A stretch of DNA of 64,000 nt, taken from the NCBI GenBank assembly GCA_037074705.1, contig CM073590.1, positions 138,031,600-138,095,599 of the forward strand, written 5' to 3'. The position numbers were made by a program, and so were the translations under genes. Below the pieces are notes generated by a model. That model had not been told where the DNA came from and searched no databases. It saw only the letters and a list, made by a program, of their open reading frames with translations. Of this stretch, positions 1 to 14,560 are shown one piece after another; the first letter of the stretch is position 1; each line of letters starts with the position of its first letter. The DNA comes from Zhengitettix transpicula. Its lineage: Eukaryota; Arthropoda; Insecta; Orthoptera; Tetrigidae.

Positions 1-676
1 TGATCGAGCGTCGTCCGTTCCGAGTGAAGAGAAATATTTACAGTAACGTCCCTTTATTCCACATGAGCAAAGACATGGACAGCGAACTTCGCTCGCGGGA
101 ACACGCTTTGTGGTCTCTGTGCGTTGTATCACAGCTTGAAGTCATTAGACCGTTGCTCATAATTTTCTGAAGTTTGCTTTTGCTACAAAAAATAATTTAA
201 CAAATTAGGCATTGACCATTATATTTACGACTCTATTTTCTCCTTATCGTAAACAAAAGGTATAATATTCGAACCTGAGGTAGAATAAAATTATCGCCAA
301 TTAATAATATACTAAGGATTTCTTGGTCACATACTGAATCGTACAACAAAGAAGTCGTTGCTTGCTCGCCAAAAACGGAGATACGTTTGTTAGATTCTAT
401 GATTTGGTTAAATTGTCTTTATTTAATCTATTTAAGGAAGTAATACTGTTTTGTAGATGTTATCGTATATGTAATGATTATTTGAACTGAAATTCTAATT
501 ACTCAAAACAATTAAAATATAAATTTAAAAAGAATAATTATATGAATCGACATGTTCAACGGCACTTTGCTCTCTTTTGGATAAATTTATATACATAGAG
601 CTGTATCAAGTATGAAATAAATTAATATGCAGACATGGAATAATGTACGTGACGTCCTGTTTGAATTTAAGGATAA

Positions 677-1044
677 GACGGTAAGAGTTGTCCACTATTC
701 ACATAGGAATAGTCGGCCAGCTGCCTCCTAAAGGTCGAGGCACGGAGAAGGGAATGCAGCGTACGCACATAAAACCCCTCACCCACCATCGAAAGAACGT
801 GGGACGAGTACCAAATGCCCGACCTACATGTTGCAGGTTTTTCTAGGGTTTTCCCTGCATCAGTTTTAGGTGAATTGCCGGGTAGGATTCTTAAAATACA
901 GCCGGGTACCTAGTTAACTCTTGATTACCTTACTCTACCCTTCCGCAACCCCATTTCAAATCCATTCCTATGCTTTTAAAGGAGAGTTGCCACCTCGAGG
1001 ATTACCCTCATGTAGCCTGTTACTCTAATATATATATATATATT
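677..1044 (+). mobile_element. Family A retroposon copy with TA tail
   Basis: Plus-sense copy (sense defined as ending CATGTAGCC...CTAA plus tail). It shares with copies at 23.1-23.6, 25.9-26.5 and 34.0-34.5 kb the blocks GTCGGCCAGCTGCCTCC, GGTTTTTCTAGGGTTTTCCC and CCCTCATGTAGCC. It ends in CTCTAA followed by (TA)n at about 1027-1044. It is diverged from the other copies, hence old. Confidence 0.75.
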
Positions 1045-2560
1045 CAGAATGTATGCAAATATAAAATTGACTTATTCGTCTGAAATAAAGATGAATAGAC
1101 ATATAGTAATTACTACACAAAAATTATTGTTTTATTAACAATTTTTTGAATTTATCAGCTTAATTACGTATTTAATTTTTATATTATTTATTTTTTTCCT
1201 TAATTTATTACTGATTTTACAATTAATGTGTCGTTAAATGTTCTTTATTCATGTTTTTACAATTTTTGAAATATAGCAGGCACAGCCGTCAATATCCTTC
1301 AGCCCCGTTTTTGGTTTTGTGTTTTTGGGTATTGTATCACAGTGTTCCACTTTAAACTACGGTCATCCGTGTTGACGCCTAGATTAATAATAATCCGCTG
1401 TAACCAACACCATTATCACTACTTTTCCGCGGCGCCTCCAAGATCACATCTTTACGGCGTCACCAAGCTTGCGACTACTGTACATACTATATTAGGGTTA
1501 ACATTTATTTATCGGCTCTGTCAGCTTTGCATCAAAGCGATACTCCATCTCTCTAAAACATCCTCTTAGCCAGACAAGCAAAGCGCAGCAGTTTGTCTAC
1601 AAAAAAAAACTTATAAACTAATATTTATTTCGACCTTTTCACAATATTCGTATGCTACTTTCCACGCTGAATACACTCGTTTCTACTGAAGAGATCTGTA
1701 CTGCGATTATCAAAACGATTAAATGACTATTTACTTACTTTTAACATCGGATCGTAATCTGAAAGCAATGAATGAAACCTGAAACGAGCATTTATTAAAT
1801 CTCAAATCATTTTAAATTAATGACATTTTTAATTTTTCAAAAGGGGACGTATGATGCGAATATGTCGCAACCGTGCCCTATACGTTTTTGAAAACACGGT
1901 TTGGCAATTTTGAGTGACAAAGTGGGCGTTGTCCGTTAGTAGACGTTTACATAAAGCAGCGGTTGTGTGAATGTTATTAAAACCAGAAAAATTACTTCTT
2001 GTTATTTACAGACCTGTCATGGGAATTGGATTATCATGCTGACGACCTCTATAAATAAAATAACGTGTTAATTATGCTCTAAAGTGGAGTCACTCATTTA
2101 TTAGCGCAATATTTTATGACTTTGCTATTTACTTCGAATTTTTTATCGCGTTAGAAGTTTTTATATTTTTGGTTATATTAACAATTTTGTTTTAGTCTAC
2201 GGGCCCAAATAATATAGACTGAGTAACCGATATTTTATATTCGGGTAATAATTCATAGAAATAATGTTCTGTGGTTACATTAGCATATTTATGTTACGAG
2301 CAACCTTACAAAAGTTTGACATTCTTCACTTGAAATTCTAATTCCATTTTTATAATGATTTAATTCAGAATTTAATTGGATTTTCGCGGAAATTTTGGGC
2401 ACAATATTCCTAGTTTCTCTGATTTTGTCATTGGAATTTGAAATAAACTTTTATGTAACTTGCCTTTCTTCTGCAACTATAACTTCTGTATAAAAATTTT
2501 GAGTTTTTTAAAATGAAATTGTGCGGTTGTATCGCTCCTGGTTCTCGTGTCTTTTACAAT

Positions 2561-2650
2561 CACGTGACTAAAGGCACAAGGGTAACAGAAACGTTGTGTG
2601 GTGTTTACATCATCACTTAATTTTGTTTTCATTGGCTATTTAATCTAATT
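2561..2650 (+). repeat. Decayed family C short repeat
   Basis: Contains GACTAAAGGCACAAGG and AGAAACGTTGTGTGG, recognisable against the family C copies at 24.4, 36.3, 47.1 and 53.4 kb. It is the most decayed member. Confidence 0.5.
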
Positions 2651-4504
2651 ATTATATTTTATACACACGCATTATACTATTATTTCCATAACTTAAGTAC
2701 CTGTGGTATTAATGTTTAAATTGAGTGAATAAATAGATTTGGCGTATCTTATGTATTTAGCAGAGATTCTCACCCGATAGTTAACCTTATGTTTTGTGTT
2801 GATATCTTCCTCATATTTAATATTATTGGTTATATTTCGTCAACAATGGTTAGAGTGCGTCTGAGAAAGTTAAGCAAAATTTTTTTTGGATGCATGTCAG
2901 TTCTGGGTTTACAATTAATAGTGCCGGAAGACGCACAGATCTTTTCAAAAATATTTTTCAGAGAATTTTTGACACTGACGTCTTTGACTTGTTCTGTTGT
3001 GGAAGTGCTCGTAAAAATGTGTACATAACTTTATATCAATTATTGGTGGTGAATGTACCATAATATTCAGGAGCAAAGGAGTTTTCCAGGAAGTGAATAC
3101 ATGTTGAGGAAGTGCTTATTCACTTTGGATTTCAACTAGGAACTATAAGTTCACTTCAGGAGAGTAGCTTCTGTAATTGAATCTTTTTCCTTGTTTTACA
3201 TGGAAATTAAATATTGAAATCACCACAAATTAGAATTTATTTGCCCCTTTATATGCGTGTTCGACAGGAAAGACTCACGAATCACAGAAGAATAAATGTA
3301 TCTATCTATCCGATTACCTATAAATATACAATATACAAAATTTTCGTACCCTTTTGAGATTTAATATCGTCTCTCGCGGTTCTAGATAACCACCGTTTTT
3401 AAGGCCAGTTTTACTAAAATTTTCCATTATTTTGTAGTCATATGGTGAAAAATTGTATGCTTATAGACTTCTTTTGCAGTGTTCGGTGAGGGTGAGAACG
3501 TTTACTGGAACATCTGGAGGTAAAATTGTTCATAATCTGAACTTCTTTCACCCAAGATTCCGAATGCTTTGATTACTAATGCAAAACTCTGTATTTAATA
3601 TATTTTGCATTTATTTAATCTCTGATCTCAGACACAAGTTTTGAATTTCAGTTTACCATTTCGTCGAATTAGTACAATATACTGTATAATTCGGTCTTAT
3701 CATGTTATGTTCACAATTGTTTTTTGAATGAAATAATTTAATGAAGGGGTCGATTTCCGATAAGAATAGAGTAAAATACGACGAATCTGTACCGAAATAT
3801 TCTATATAAATGGTTGTTTACCCGTAATGTTAAAATGAAGCTGGTGTCTGGTATGAGTTCATCAGATTAGGTTCATAAGAGGATGGGCTGTAATCACATT
3901 TTAATTTTCTCGCGTTCCACGATCAGCAACCGCCGGGTCTCGAAGCCGGTACACCAAAGAGCAGCTTGATCTTCCTTCCTCCCTGGGATAAAAGCGGTTC
4001 AGAAGAAATGTCTTTTGTCTATTCGTCACGGTGATTATTTCGCTTTTGACAATAAAAAACGATTTAAAAGAGCTCGGTACAGAGGAATTGCTTTATAAGA
4101 CATCCCTACAAGAAGGAGGGTAACATATTGAATTAAAAATATTGATAATACAGCTGTACTTTTTCATTTATTATTATTTTTTGTTCTTATCTTATAAGGC
4201 ATTATAACGTTGCGCGTAAATAACAAACACTTGTCAATCCGATTTAATGGACTAATTCAACATGTTACACTAGTCACGCCACGACATTTCATGAAGTTTG
4301 CGTGCGGTGTGCTGTTATTGAGTTTCGTCTGCAGACCAGACCGTATGATAACTACAAACATATATGGGCCCAAATTATTATTTACTGCGATTATTTTCAG
4401 ATCTGTTATACGAGGTTTATTCGGAAAAGAGGGTAGGATTTTTTATAAAACATAAACCAACATAGTTTTTTTTCAAGAAAACTATTTTCATTTAATTCCA
4501 TACA

Positions 4505-4710
4505 CGTTTCTCTGATTTTGTACATAGTTTCCATATTTGTTTAAACATTTATCGTAACGTTCTACAAGGTTTGTATTCCTAAGTCATAGACGTCTGCCGC
4601 CTGTGAGGACAACCAGTCTTCACCTCGTCATCTCTGACGTCATGTGAGAAACCCACGTCTCGTCCACTGTGATTATCTTCTCAAAAAATTGATCATGATA
4701 TCCATCTAAA
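4505..4710 (-). mobile_element. Mariner transposase fossil, internally deleted
   Basis: Read on the minus strand, one frame gives FFEKIITVDETWVSH, the first catalytic-aspartate region of mariner transposases. Within about 30 bases another frame gives WLSSQAADVYDLGIQTL, and a third VERYDKCLNKYGNYV, which are the C-terminal end of mariner transposase. The whole middle, including the second and third catalytic aspartates, is missing, so this is an internally deleted, frameshifted relic. No terminal repeats were identified. Confidence 0.8.
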
Positions 4711-7700
4711 AAAAATCAGGAGCACAAGCCATTATCTTCATTTGCCTCTGAAAAGTTTCAGCGTGACAATTTGGGCATGTTACATTTGCATTGTCGGCAT
4801 TTTTCAGTCAGTTGCGTAGTGGTACTCAAGTAGGTTGTATAGCAATAAGTCTCCATGTAGCTCTAAAGCGGTATGGAACCGATAATTTAAAAGGGAACAA
4901 GAACAGTTACAAGCTATGGAACATTATCGTTAGATTATACCACGTCCTGCTATAGTTGTATATTCATGTCTCGAAGAATTAATTAATTAAAGAAACCTTT
5001 AAGTTTTGATAATTTATTCCAATAAAATAATTATCTGGTGCCCTATTTTTGAAAACTTCGGGAGAGTTGGGTGAGTCGGCGGATTAAAAGCATAAATAGA
5101 CTACATATTATCGCCAAAAACTGAATATAATATTATTTTCTTCTAAAACCTGAAGTTTCTCATGTTCTTGCAAACTTGCATAATGATTCTAAGTTTTCAA
5201 GTGTAGTCGTGTATTTATAAAATATTTCCATATGATCAAATACATGAAAAAGATTTTATAATACCTAGGTGTGAAGAACTCAAACGTACGTATATTTGAA
5301 TAAACGATTGTGCTCAAATTTAAGTGTTTTGCTTGCGCTAAACTAAGGCTGTTATCCAAATCCACGCAACCTCTTGTAACTCCTGTTACCTTAACGAGCA
5401 AAGTTAGGAAAAGTACATGTATATGTTGTTAATTAAAAGTTTTGTAACGAAGTGAGTACCGTTGTAACACTTTATTACGCAGGTAATGGAACACCTTACA
5501 ATGTATCGATACAATTATGAATGAAAAATATAATTACACATATAAAGCTTTGGTTATTATAATGTAAATACGAGATAAATTTGCACATTTCTATGTTATC
5601 TTGTTGTTCAATTACTGTTTCGTTATATATTGTTAGTATAATATTTATTGCGTAAATATCAATAACAGTTGCTAAAAATTTCGTATTGGGTCTAAAATTT
5701 TAAATCTTCAGCTCAGTTATCTTTTTATAAATTTATATATGTGCTTATACGAAATTCACTCCCATAATTTTACGACATCTAAAATGATTTTTAAACCTTT
5801 ACTCCTTTCTTGTAACGAACTATTGTGAAAATATTAAATTCAGTAACAGAAAACAGAAATTATTCCCAAGTAATGTTTCAATTTATTCCATTATTAATTA
5901 ATGCAAGGTTTTTTTATTTCATAACTTAGTGTAATTAAATTGTTAAATTATGTTTTTGATTTTGTAGAGTAGACAGTTCGTATTGTTTATAAACATAACT
6001 ATCAAACGCATCAACATCATTGTCAGTATATTCAATAATTAATTCTGCATTTTATTACATTAACAATAAATTGCAATCAGTGGTTGCTGCAACTACTTGC
6101 AGAACATTTACACTGGTAAGTGCAAGCGAGCGCAAGAACTTGGACGCTATTCCTTGTTTTTTTTTCAGATAGCATTTCCATTGGAATAGAATCTCTTGAC
6201 TTAAGCTGTCACATTTCTGTTTTCAATAATGTGATCAAAGGACAGATTTTCTGATCGTGTTTTGTGCCTCCGTTGTGCTGTGTCATGTATATTTGTGTTT
6301 TTATTTACTATAGTATTATTTATTTTTCTGAAAAATCAGTATTTTTAATCAGCAGCAGTCCAGAGTTGGAACGTGTTTTGCTTTGAAGTAATTTTTCAAA
6401 AACTGTAAAATAATTGGTATTCTTCTAACACAGTCGTATTAAATTTTATAGCCTATCCTATGATTTAATGTATGATCATTTCTTTGTATATGTTTATTTA
6501 ATTTGCCAACGTCTTAAATTTTTTATATGGAACAGTATTAATGAACAATGAATAATTACAGGTTATATTGTAATGAATATCTGATTCATTGGCCATTTAT
6601 TTTATTATGAAAAAAATAAGTATCGCGTAATTTCAAATAACTATGAAGAAAAATGATTTTAAATATGTCAAACAAATGTTCATAAGGAAAACAATTTTAA
6701 AATCACATTCCTTTGGCGCCGAAACATTTTTTACTCCGTCTCCCACGATACTTCTTCAAATCTTGAAAATATAATTAAATGGTTTCTTTTCATGCAAGAA
6801 CTTGCACTACCTCTAGTGGCGGGCTCCTACACTACTTATGCAACTATTTGCATGTTTCTCATTGCAATAAGTGAATTGCAGCAATTTACTGCTAGTGTAA
6901 GCCAGCCTAAGGCACATAAACAACAATTGCACTAAATTTATCTATCTTTTATTTGAGACAGAAATATGAATTTTGTTGTTATTCAGCGCGATTTTAATAA
7001 TTTTTATTACCTATCCTCAATTGTGTTTTAATATTTTATAACATGATAATAAAAATAAATTACAGAGTAACATGTATAATTTTCTGATAGGTACTAAATA
7101 CTTATTTTAAGATTTTATTTAATAAGTTCTTTTCTGTGGGTAATTCTGAGTTTAACAATCTGAAAGCATTTTTAAACATTGAAACTTGGGGTACTTGGAC
7201 GAAAGTGGCTTTTGTTAGCGCTTTTCTCCTGGATTCGGTTTTAGCTGCAACATTAAGTGTTTGGATCAGGGTTTTCCAATTTCTCCCACTTGAGGCAACT
7301 AGAACATTTCGTCGTTTTAGTTACTCTTTTCTTACTGTTGTCTACTAGACACTTAACGTAACAATAATATTCCCTGAATCCGTCAATGTAGCCATATTAC
7401 CAGGGTAATTATTGGTTACAACTGTACTACCGGCTTCTTTATCACTACTGACAGTTTTAAAACTTACTCTATATTTCAGATTCGACCTCCTTTATTTTAT
7501 ATAACTTCTAACTTGTTTATCTACAAAAACTCAATTTACTGAATTGGCTAATCGTTTCTTCAGTTTCCACGGGTTATCTCACGGTTCTTCTCTCTGACCA
7601 CTATCATTTTGCGACGTCTTTCTACTCACTCCCATAAGACGAAATTATTACTAAAAACCGCTCCTGTGGTGGGTCATTTATCTTTGACCGTCAGTTATCA

Positions 7701-8297
7701 TGTTCAAGATCCTATTATCAAAATAAGTCATGGATTGAGTTTCCTAAACCAAAATATGTTAACAAACCACCAGCTGCCTTCTATTAATATTTTTAGACAC
7801 GCAGAAAGCCCTCTTACAACCAAAGTATAGCGAAGAAACGTAGTATTTTTAACAACTAACATTATAAAATAATTAATTTTTTCATTATAATTTCAATCTC
7901 GGTAGACATTTGTAAGACTTACAAGAAAGAATAATAGACTGAAAATAATTTTTAAATGCAATACTATTTCTAAGAAACTTCTTAGATTAACATTCATATT
8001 TTAACGTATTTGACAAAAGTTTTCGGTTCCATATACAGGGAAACTTAGATATTAAAGTTTGTCTTTGCTTATATGAATAATAGTTTAAATTTATTATTAG
8101 AGATTATACTGAAACTATTTTCAGCACGTTATGATGTACACCACATTAATCATAAAAGCTTACTTATTGTACATCTCTATTTTCAATTTCAGCGAAAAAA
8201 TGCAGTGGCCAAATAGACCTACTTCGAAGAGCGCATTTTTTTAAAAAATTAATCACTTAATTAATATTTTTCTCTTACTGTTTTAATTTACTTTCAG

Positions 8298-8449
8298 TCA
8301 GGCCTTTGTCAACCTCCATCCTGAGCAGCGAGCAGCCTTTATCCGCAGGTCGGCAGTACGAAGTTGTTTGTAGAGCTGTGGGCTCGAGGCCTCCGGCCAA
8401 AATTACTTGGTGGATGGACAACGCGCGCCAGCACTCGAGTATTGACTCG
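8298..8449 (+). CDS. Side-like exon: first half of Ig domain 3
   Basis: The acceptor is ctttcag; the exon starts with two bases completing a codon (phase 1), then reads [12 protein letters not shown]. It holds the first Ig cysteine (YEVVC) and the core tryptophans of ITWWMD, with the family hallmark [11 protein letters not shown]. The donor is TCG|gtaata, a weak but usable site, leaving phase 0. Its reading frame joins exactly to the next exon at 17751. Nothing comparable to an Ig2 exon was recognised in the 8.3 kb upstream. Confidence 0.9.
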
Positions 8450-11400
8450 GTAATACATTCAATGCATTTAATTATTTTTTAACGTGATTTATCTTTTCGT
8501 TCAAAGTTTGTACAGTTGGGATGATACAGTGTTAGCAAATATAATTCAGGTGGAAGGTGAGACTTGGTGCAATCCATTTACTTCCCGAAACCAAATATAT
8601 GCTATGAGTTTATTTGAAAGGTCTGAATGTGGGGATTGAAGTTTAATATTTAATCGGAGAAACTGGTGATAAGGTTTGATAAGGGAATCAAGGAATCTCT
8701 TCCGCTTTAATCTTCTGTTTTCGGGTGGAATGAGTGGAACTTCCAGGATTAATGGGGTTGTTATATCCAGATAACTTTTTCGTTATGGATTCATTCATAT
8801 GCATTGTGATTTCCTTCAACCCCGTTATTGTCACGTCATTATTTAGTGTGGAGTTTCTTACAAACCAGTGTGCTCCAGATATGAGTCGCATTACTAGGTT
8901 TTGCGTCAATTATATGCGTTTGATCTGACTTTCTGCGGCAGTGCCCCACAGTCCACAAACGTAATACCAAGTCCGTTTTATTAGCGATAAGCATGTATTT
9001 TTGTCTCCAGTAGGTAGAGGCGTCAGCTTTCGCACTCTCTGCCTTATCCAGAACGAGATATTGGATATGGGCTGCTCATGTTAGGTGATGATCGAAGTGG
9101 AGACCCAGATATCGAATTACAATATCAGTTGGTATGTGCTGGTTATTGATATGTACGTTTGGTGTCCTAGCATTCATTTTAATTCTTTATTTATTGCTCC
9201 GTACTTTTCTTGAAAGTTATCCTGAAGTTTGTTATGTTCTGTTGTAAAAATGTCATCGTCTTGAAAAACGGCCAGGTCATGTGCATAAAGTGCCATTGTA
9301 GATAACCGTGGGAATTTCAGGCAAAGCGTTTAAAGTATACTAATTACTGATTTTATTCACATTATATGGAAGCAAAATAGTTAATATATAAAAATTTAAG
9401 AGTTAATGATCCAAATGTACCAGGTACCTCATGCCTACAATACTATGTATGTAATTTTAAATGAGAACGTTACTGTTATTTACCATTACTTTTACTTTTA
9501 CTTAAGACTTTCGAGTCACGAAAGCAAAATGTAACTTTCACTATTTAGAAGTTTATTTTCTTTGCAATAACAATTATGTTTGGACAGAGTTCGAGGAAAA
9601 ACACCCGATGTTCGGTAAATGTTGTTTTCCAACAACCCTTGAATTATTTATTGGGGATTCTAGAAAATTACTGCATTATCATGTTTAAATAAAAGCCCAA
9701 TTATGACATTGAATTTTTATTAACTTTAGCTATGTGGGAATGGATTTTACACAATAACTGAGATGAAATCATCAAACGAACTTTACATTTATTACTTTGT
9801 ATAAAATTAATCATAACGTAGAGTAAATATAACTCAGTATCATCGTATGACAGGCGAAATAATGTGATAAGTATTTGAAAGGTTGAAAAACGAGAAATTT
9901 CCAGCTGAATGTAATTTTGGAGTTACATAGACAATGGACGGACTTATTCCCAGTTCTGCATTCTCTTGTTCAGACCATCGGAGCAATCAGGTGAGCGCTG
10001 CTGTTTGCTCGTATTGGTGCGACGGCACTGGAACGTTATAGTAGGACTTCGTTACTCTGTGTTCGATGTAGAATGAACTAATCAGAAAAAAAAGACCGCT
10101 GAGCTCTGCTACACTTTTGAACTTCTGTCAGAATGTTTCTCTGAGAAACGTGAAGTGGACAGCCGAAAGACTAAATGCCGAATACTAAATTTCGTTTCTC
10201 TTATATAAAATTAACTACGCCTTCTGATCTCCACATTTTGCACATCCTAGTAATTTTCACCTCCCAGTCCACATATTCTACACCAATCACCCTTTTTCTG
10301 GATTTACTCATGTCACATCGTCGACAAAGCGTGTCCAATTTTCTCCAAATTTAGCCTTTATCCAGGTCTAAAGTTATTAATCGTATTTCTTTTCATCGAT
10401 GATGAAAATTCCAGCCAGCTTGTCTATCTTAAACTCCCAGGTGTGCAGACTGAAGCACTGTTCACTAATCCATTTTATTTCTGTCTTTGAAATCCTCCGC
10501 CTCGCTGAACTTTTACTGCTGACTCTCTGACGACGTCAAAACAACACCTGAGGCTTTGCGGAAACTTCGCTGAACCACTTTGCCCTAAAAATTGTATTTC
10601 ATTAAAATTATCCTCTTTGCAAGCCACAATTCATTGTCAGGAATGAAGGATAAATGAATCTCCAAAATTTGTACCGAATTTTAAGATACTAGATGTAGGA
10701 ATTTACTATCTCATTTAATTTATGTCCGTTATTAATTATATAAACGTTCACGTACGTTCAGATGTATCTTTAAAAAAAATATTACATGTTTTAATGCCGT
10801 GAAAGTAAGTCTCACTTCTCTGACTTTGGAAAGGCAACATATGCTTCTTCATATAATTTTAATTTTATTCTTTAACAAAGTCGGGATAGTTTTTGTTGTT
10901 TTGTAAATATTCAAAAAATTTGGTAAGTATTTATTTATTTATTGAATTTCGCTTCACGCATTATCTACTTTCCCCTTTACAACAGCAATAAAGTCCTTGC
11001 GTGTTAACGCTGTTCTTGGGCCTGTCCAGCGTTCTCGAATTTATGAGAAATTCCTCTGTGCTCATATAAATGGTGCTTTTCATTAAACAAACAGAATTAT
11101 GCCAAAGGGAATGTTCAAAGACACATCTTCACCCTTATCCCGGCAGTCCAATTATGTTTCACCGTATGCGCTCGCAGTGCCTCTAATTTCCAGAGTTCCT
11201 CTTCTCTCGCCAGAGAAATAGCATTAAACACAGCTATGTCCATTTAATTACAAATGTACTGTGTCTCTTTCATCAATATTGAAGTGTATTCATAAAACAC
11301 TTAGAAATTTCTCATTTTTTCAATATTTTCAACTATTTGTATCGGCGTAAATGTTAATTGTTACATGACCTTCATCTAAACAGGTAAAATTAATTAATTT

Positions 11401-14400
11401 TCTGTTACAATGGTTAATGGTCAAAGAAAACGTTGGTGTCACATGGGAAACCAATATAGAACAAACTAAAGTAACTTTCATTGATGTTAAGTTCACTTTT
11501 TGAAACACATTTGAATCGAACAATTAGTTAACAGTCTATTGCATATACAAGAGTGGTTCGGAAAGTTGACGAGCAGAGAAAACAAGTTACTTACCAATTT
11601 ATTTTATAACTTTTAATGAGATTACTTTTGAATCAAAATACTTTGTCTATTTATTTTCTGTTTTTTTTCTTACCTACAGAATAAAACTATTTCTCAAACT
11701 CCGAAATATGCGTTTGCTTACTTAGACTTCTTCAGTTGAAGCAAATCTTCTTCTAGAAAGCCGTTTATTAGGTTCGAGAACACGTAAAAAAAACGTGTAG
11801 CTATATCTGGCGAATCGAGAGCACGTGGAAGCTGTTAGAAAAGTAGTTTGTGGATTTTAGAAACAACACCCAAAATGCATGTTAGCGGGCGCATTGTCGA
11901 GGCGAAAAATAACTTTCTTCGTCGCCGAATGTGGACGTTTGGTCTCAACGGCCTGCTTCAACTGCTCCAATAATGCTGCGTAATGTTCTGCGATGATTAT
12001 TCTGCTTTTGCCCAGATAGTCCACACCATGATCGTCCCAAAATACATTTACAATAATGTTTTCTGTCGATGGAACCGATTTTTCCTTCTTTGAAACACTT
12101 CCTCCCTTTTCAACCCACATTTGAACTGTTACTACGACACAGCGGTAATAACTAATCAACGTATCGTAAACAGATTAATTTTATCTGTGAGCGTTCTTGA
12201 CAATGGTTAACACATGGTAACCATCGAACTGACTCTCATACCAAAACGTTCATGCAAACTGTTTTGATTACAATATGATTATATCTTTGAAATATTTGCA
12301 AGCTTGAATTCATTCTATTTCATCCTTGGTGTTTTGAACGGTCCATAACTGAAAATGATAGTGTTTTAATTCAGACGCCCTCTTTTTTGCCAAATTAAAC
12401 GATGCTTAGGTTCACTTAATGTCAAATATAATTCCTGTTTCATAGCTATCGGGAATAAACATTTTTTAAAGAAGTATTTTGTAAGTATTCTGATATCGAA
12501 GTTATTCAATTTTTTCACAAAACCAGAAACTTGTTTACTTCTCTTTGTTACACAATCAAACAATTGATTAAATGCGGTTGAAACTTTATTGTATAGAATT
12601 AAGAATAATCATTTACACATGTTAGCGCCATCTGTGTCAGGCCGAGAACTTTCCGAACGACACTCGCATCAATAATCCACGCTTAGTAATATTGAAAGCC
12701 AGGGCTTAATGTAGTAACGATAAAACGATAGCGGAATTAGTGAAAATAAACAAACAACAATTAAAAGGAATATGTGTTAGTTCCAGGGCTTTGGAACGAC
12801 TACTTTTTGAGTTGTTCCGCTCCAGCTCCGCTCCAGCTCCGCTCCGTGCTTCGCTCCATGCTCCGGTTAAAATATTCTTACAGAAATTAACTTAATTTTT
12901 TCTTTCATATATAATTACCTATAAAAAATCCTGTTCATTTACAATTAATATATTCATTGTTAAAAATTAACAGTGTCTCTAAAATTTTACAAACAAATAA
13001 TTTTAAAAATATAATGAAATTTATTTTCAAAATAATTTAAAAAATACATGATATTATTTGTTGACTTTTAAAAATAAAATGGCAGACAGCAAATCGCCCT
13101 TCAATACTTATTATCACTTAAAATTTATCTTAAACCGCTCAACATTTGTTTGAGAAGTTGGAATGCTTGGAGCGATTCTGCACGATTTTCTGATAATGGT
13201 CAATGGCTTAGACTACATTCACCTTTAATCTCCCCACATCCTCTACTGAATTGTAGTCTTCCTCAATGTTTGTCTATTTAGTTGTGATCTTTATTATGCA
13301 TACTGGAAATTTGACGACTGTTTCCTCTTATTCAATTATTTTTCAAAATCATCGTCTTCCAATTATATTTTTATTATATTACAGGTTTTTCTTTTCAGCC
13401 AAATCAATTACTAGTAGCCTTTTGATTCTCCGTAGAATCTACGAAAGATCCATCCTCGCTTTTAATCTTTCTACCACACTCAATAACATTCAATACGTAG
13501 AATCAACATGCACTCCAACAATAAAATGTATGTTTGAAAATTCTCCAAATTCTTCCATAAGTGTCCATGTTCCTAGTCTACACTATATTTTCATAAACAT
13601 CCCCAGTGTAAGGTCGGCAGCTTGAAGGGCATTGGTCAAAATATTTTTTAAAAAAATAGTTGCGATATCTTTTACTTCATCCCATTCTGATTTTCAAAAG
13701 TTCTAGGTCTTGTGTCCAAACAGAAACTACTTATAGTCTTATAAAAAAGGAGACGATCAAGCAATATATAAATATTTTTATTATTCTTTCATTCTTAAAT
13801 CCGTCTCAAATTGCCAATTGAAGAGCGTGAATCGCACAACGTCATTATTTGAATTTTTGTATTACCATTAGTCCATATTATGTAAGGATCTTTCACACAC
13901 TGTTGCGACATTTTTAAATTCATTTCTTCAATATGTTTAAATTTTTTCATCTACTTTACCCTGGGAATGATCGCCAAGTTTATTTACATCAACTGTCACG
14001 TTCGCTAAATTACCCACACAAATACGTAGAAAATGTTTTTCATCAATTTCAAATTTGTTTAAAGTTTTGTTAATTCTATTTTGCACAAATAGAGAGTTAT
14101 GCCTTGCTTCAATACCCAATGTTTTTATCTTCTTTTTTTTTAATTGCACATTGACAGCAAAAAATTCTATTTCTGTGGGTTTCAGAATCTTGCTGTAAAT
14201 AGCGTAGTTGTCATTTTAAAAGTTTGTCATAGATTGATGCGAGAAGATTCTGCTGTGATTATTGCTAAAGGATGTACAACATCCTTTCCTGTCGATACCA
14301 CCAAGCTTCCGAGCCATTTTGCCAGCAATTCTTTTTTATTTTATGTCGACGTAGTGATTGGTGTCATACTCATTCAAACCATCGCAACAAACCCCTCGCG

Positions 14401-14495
14401 GAAAGTATTGCTATCCATAGTAATTGTAATCATAGATGATGGAAAATAAAAAAACAAATATATGGGAACAGTACAAATTTCCGTGTTCCGGCTCC

Positions 14496-14560
<65 letters not shown>

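Larger units (their letters stand above)
1..8297. other. Region upstream of the first recognised exon, probably intronic
   Basis: AT-rich sequence with no exon I can support. It contains a family A retroposon (677-1026), a decayed family C piece (2561-2650) and a mariner fossil (4505-4710). A frame open through 3-170 has no recognisable product or clear splice donor. Since the exon at 8298 starts in phase 1 inside a protein, this region must be intron unless an Ig2 exon was overlooked. Confidence 0.6.

Noticed and set aside
3..170. Open frame at the left edge, considered as a possible upstream Side exon
   Set aside because: No Ig hallmark (C...W) and no good donor; it does not resemble the expected Ig2 sequence.
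3930..3960. tRNA-like stretch (ccgggtctcgaagccgg)
   Set aside because: No cloverleaf could be built around it and there is no box A at the right distance.
13266..13625. 119-codon plus-strand open frame
   Set aside because: It is the antisense shadow of the hAT transposase fossil.
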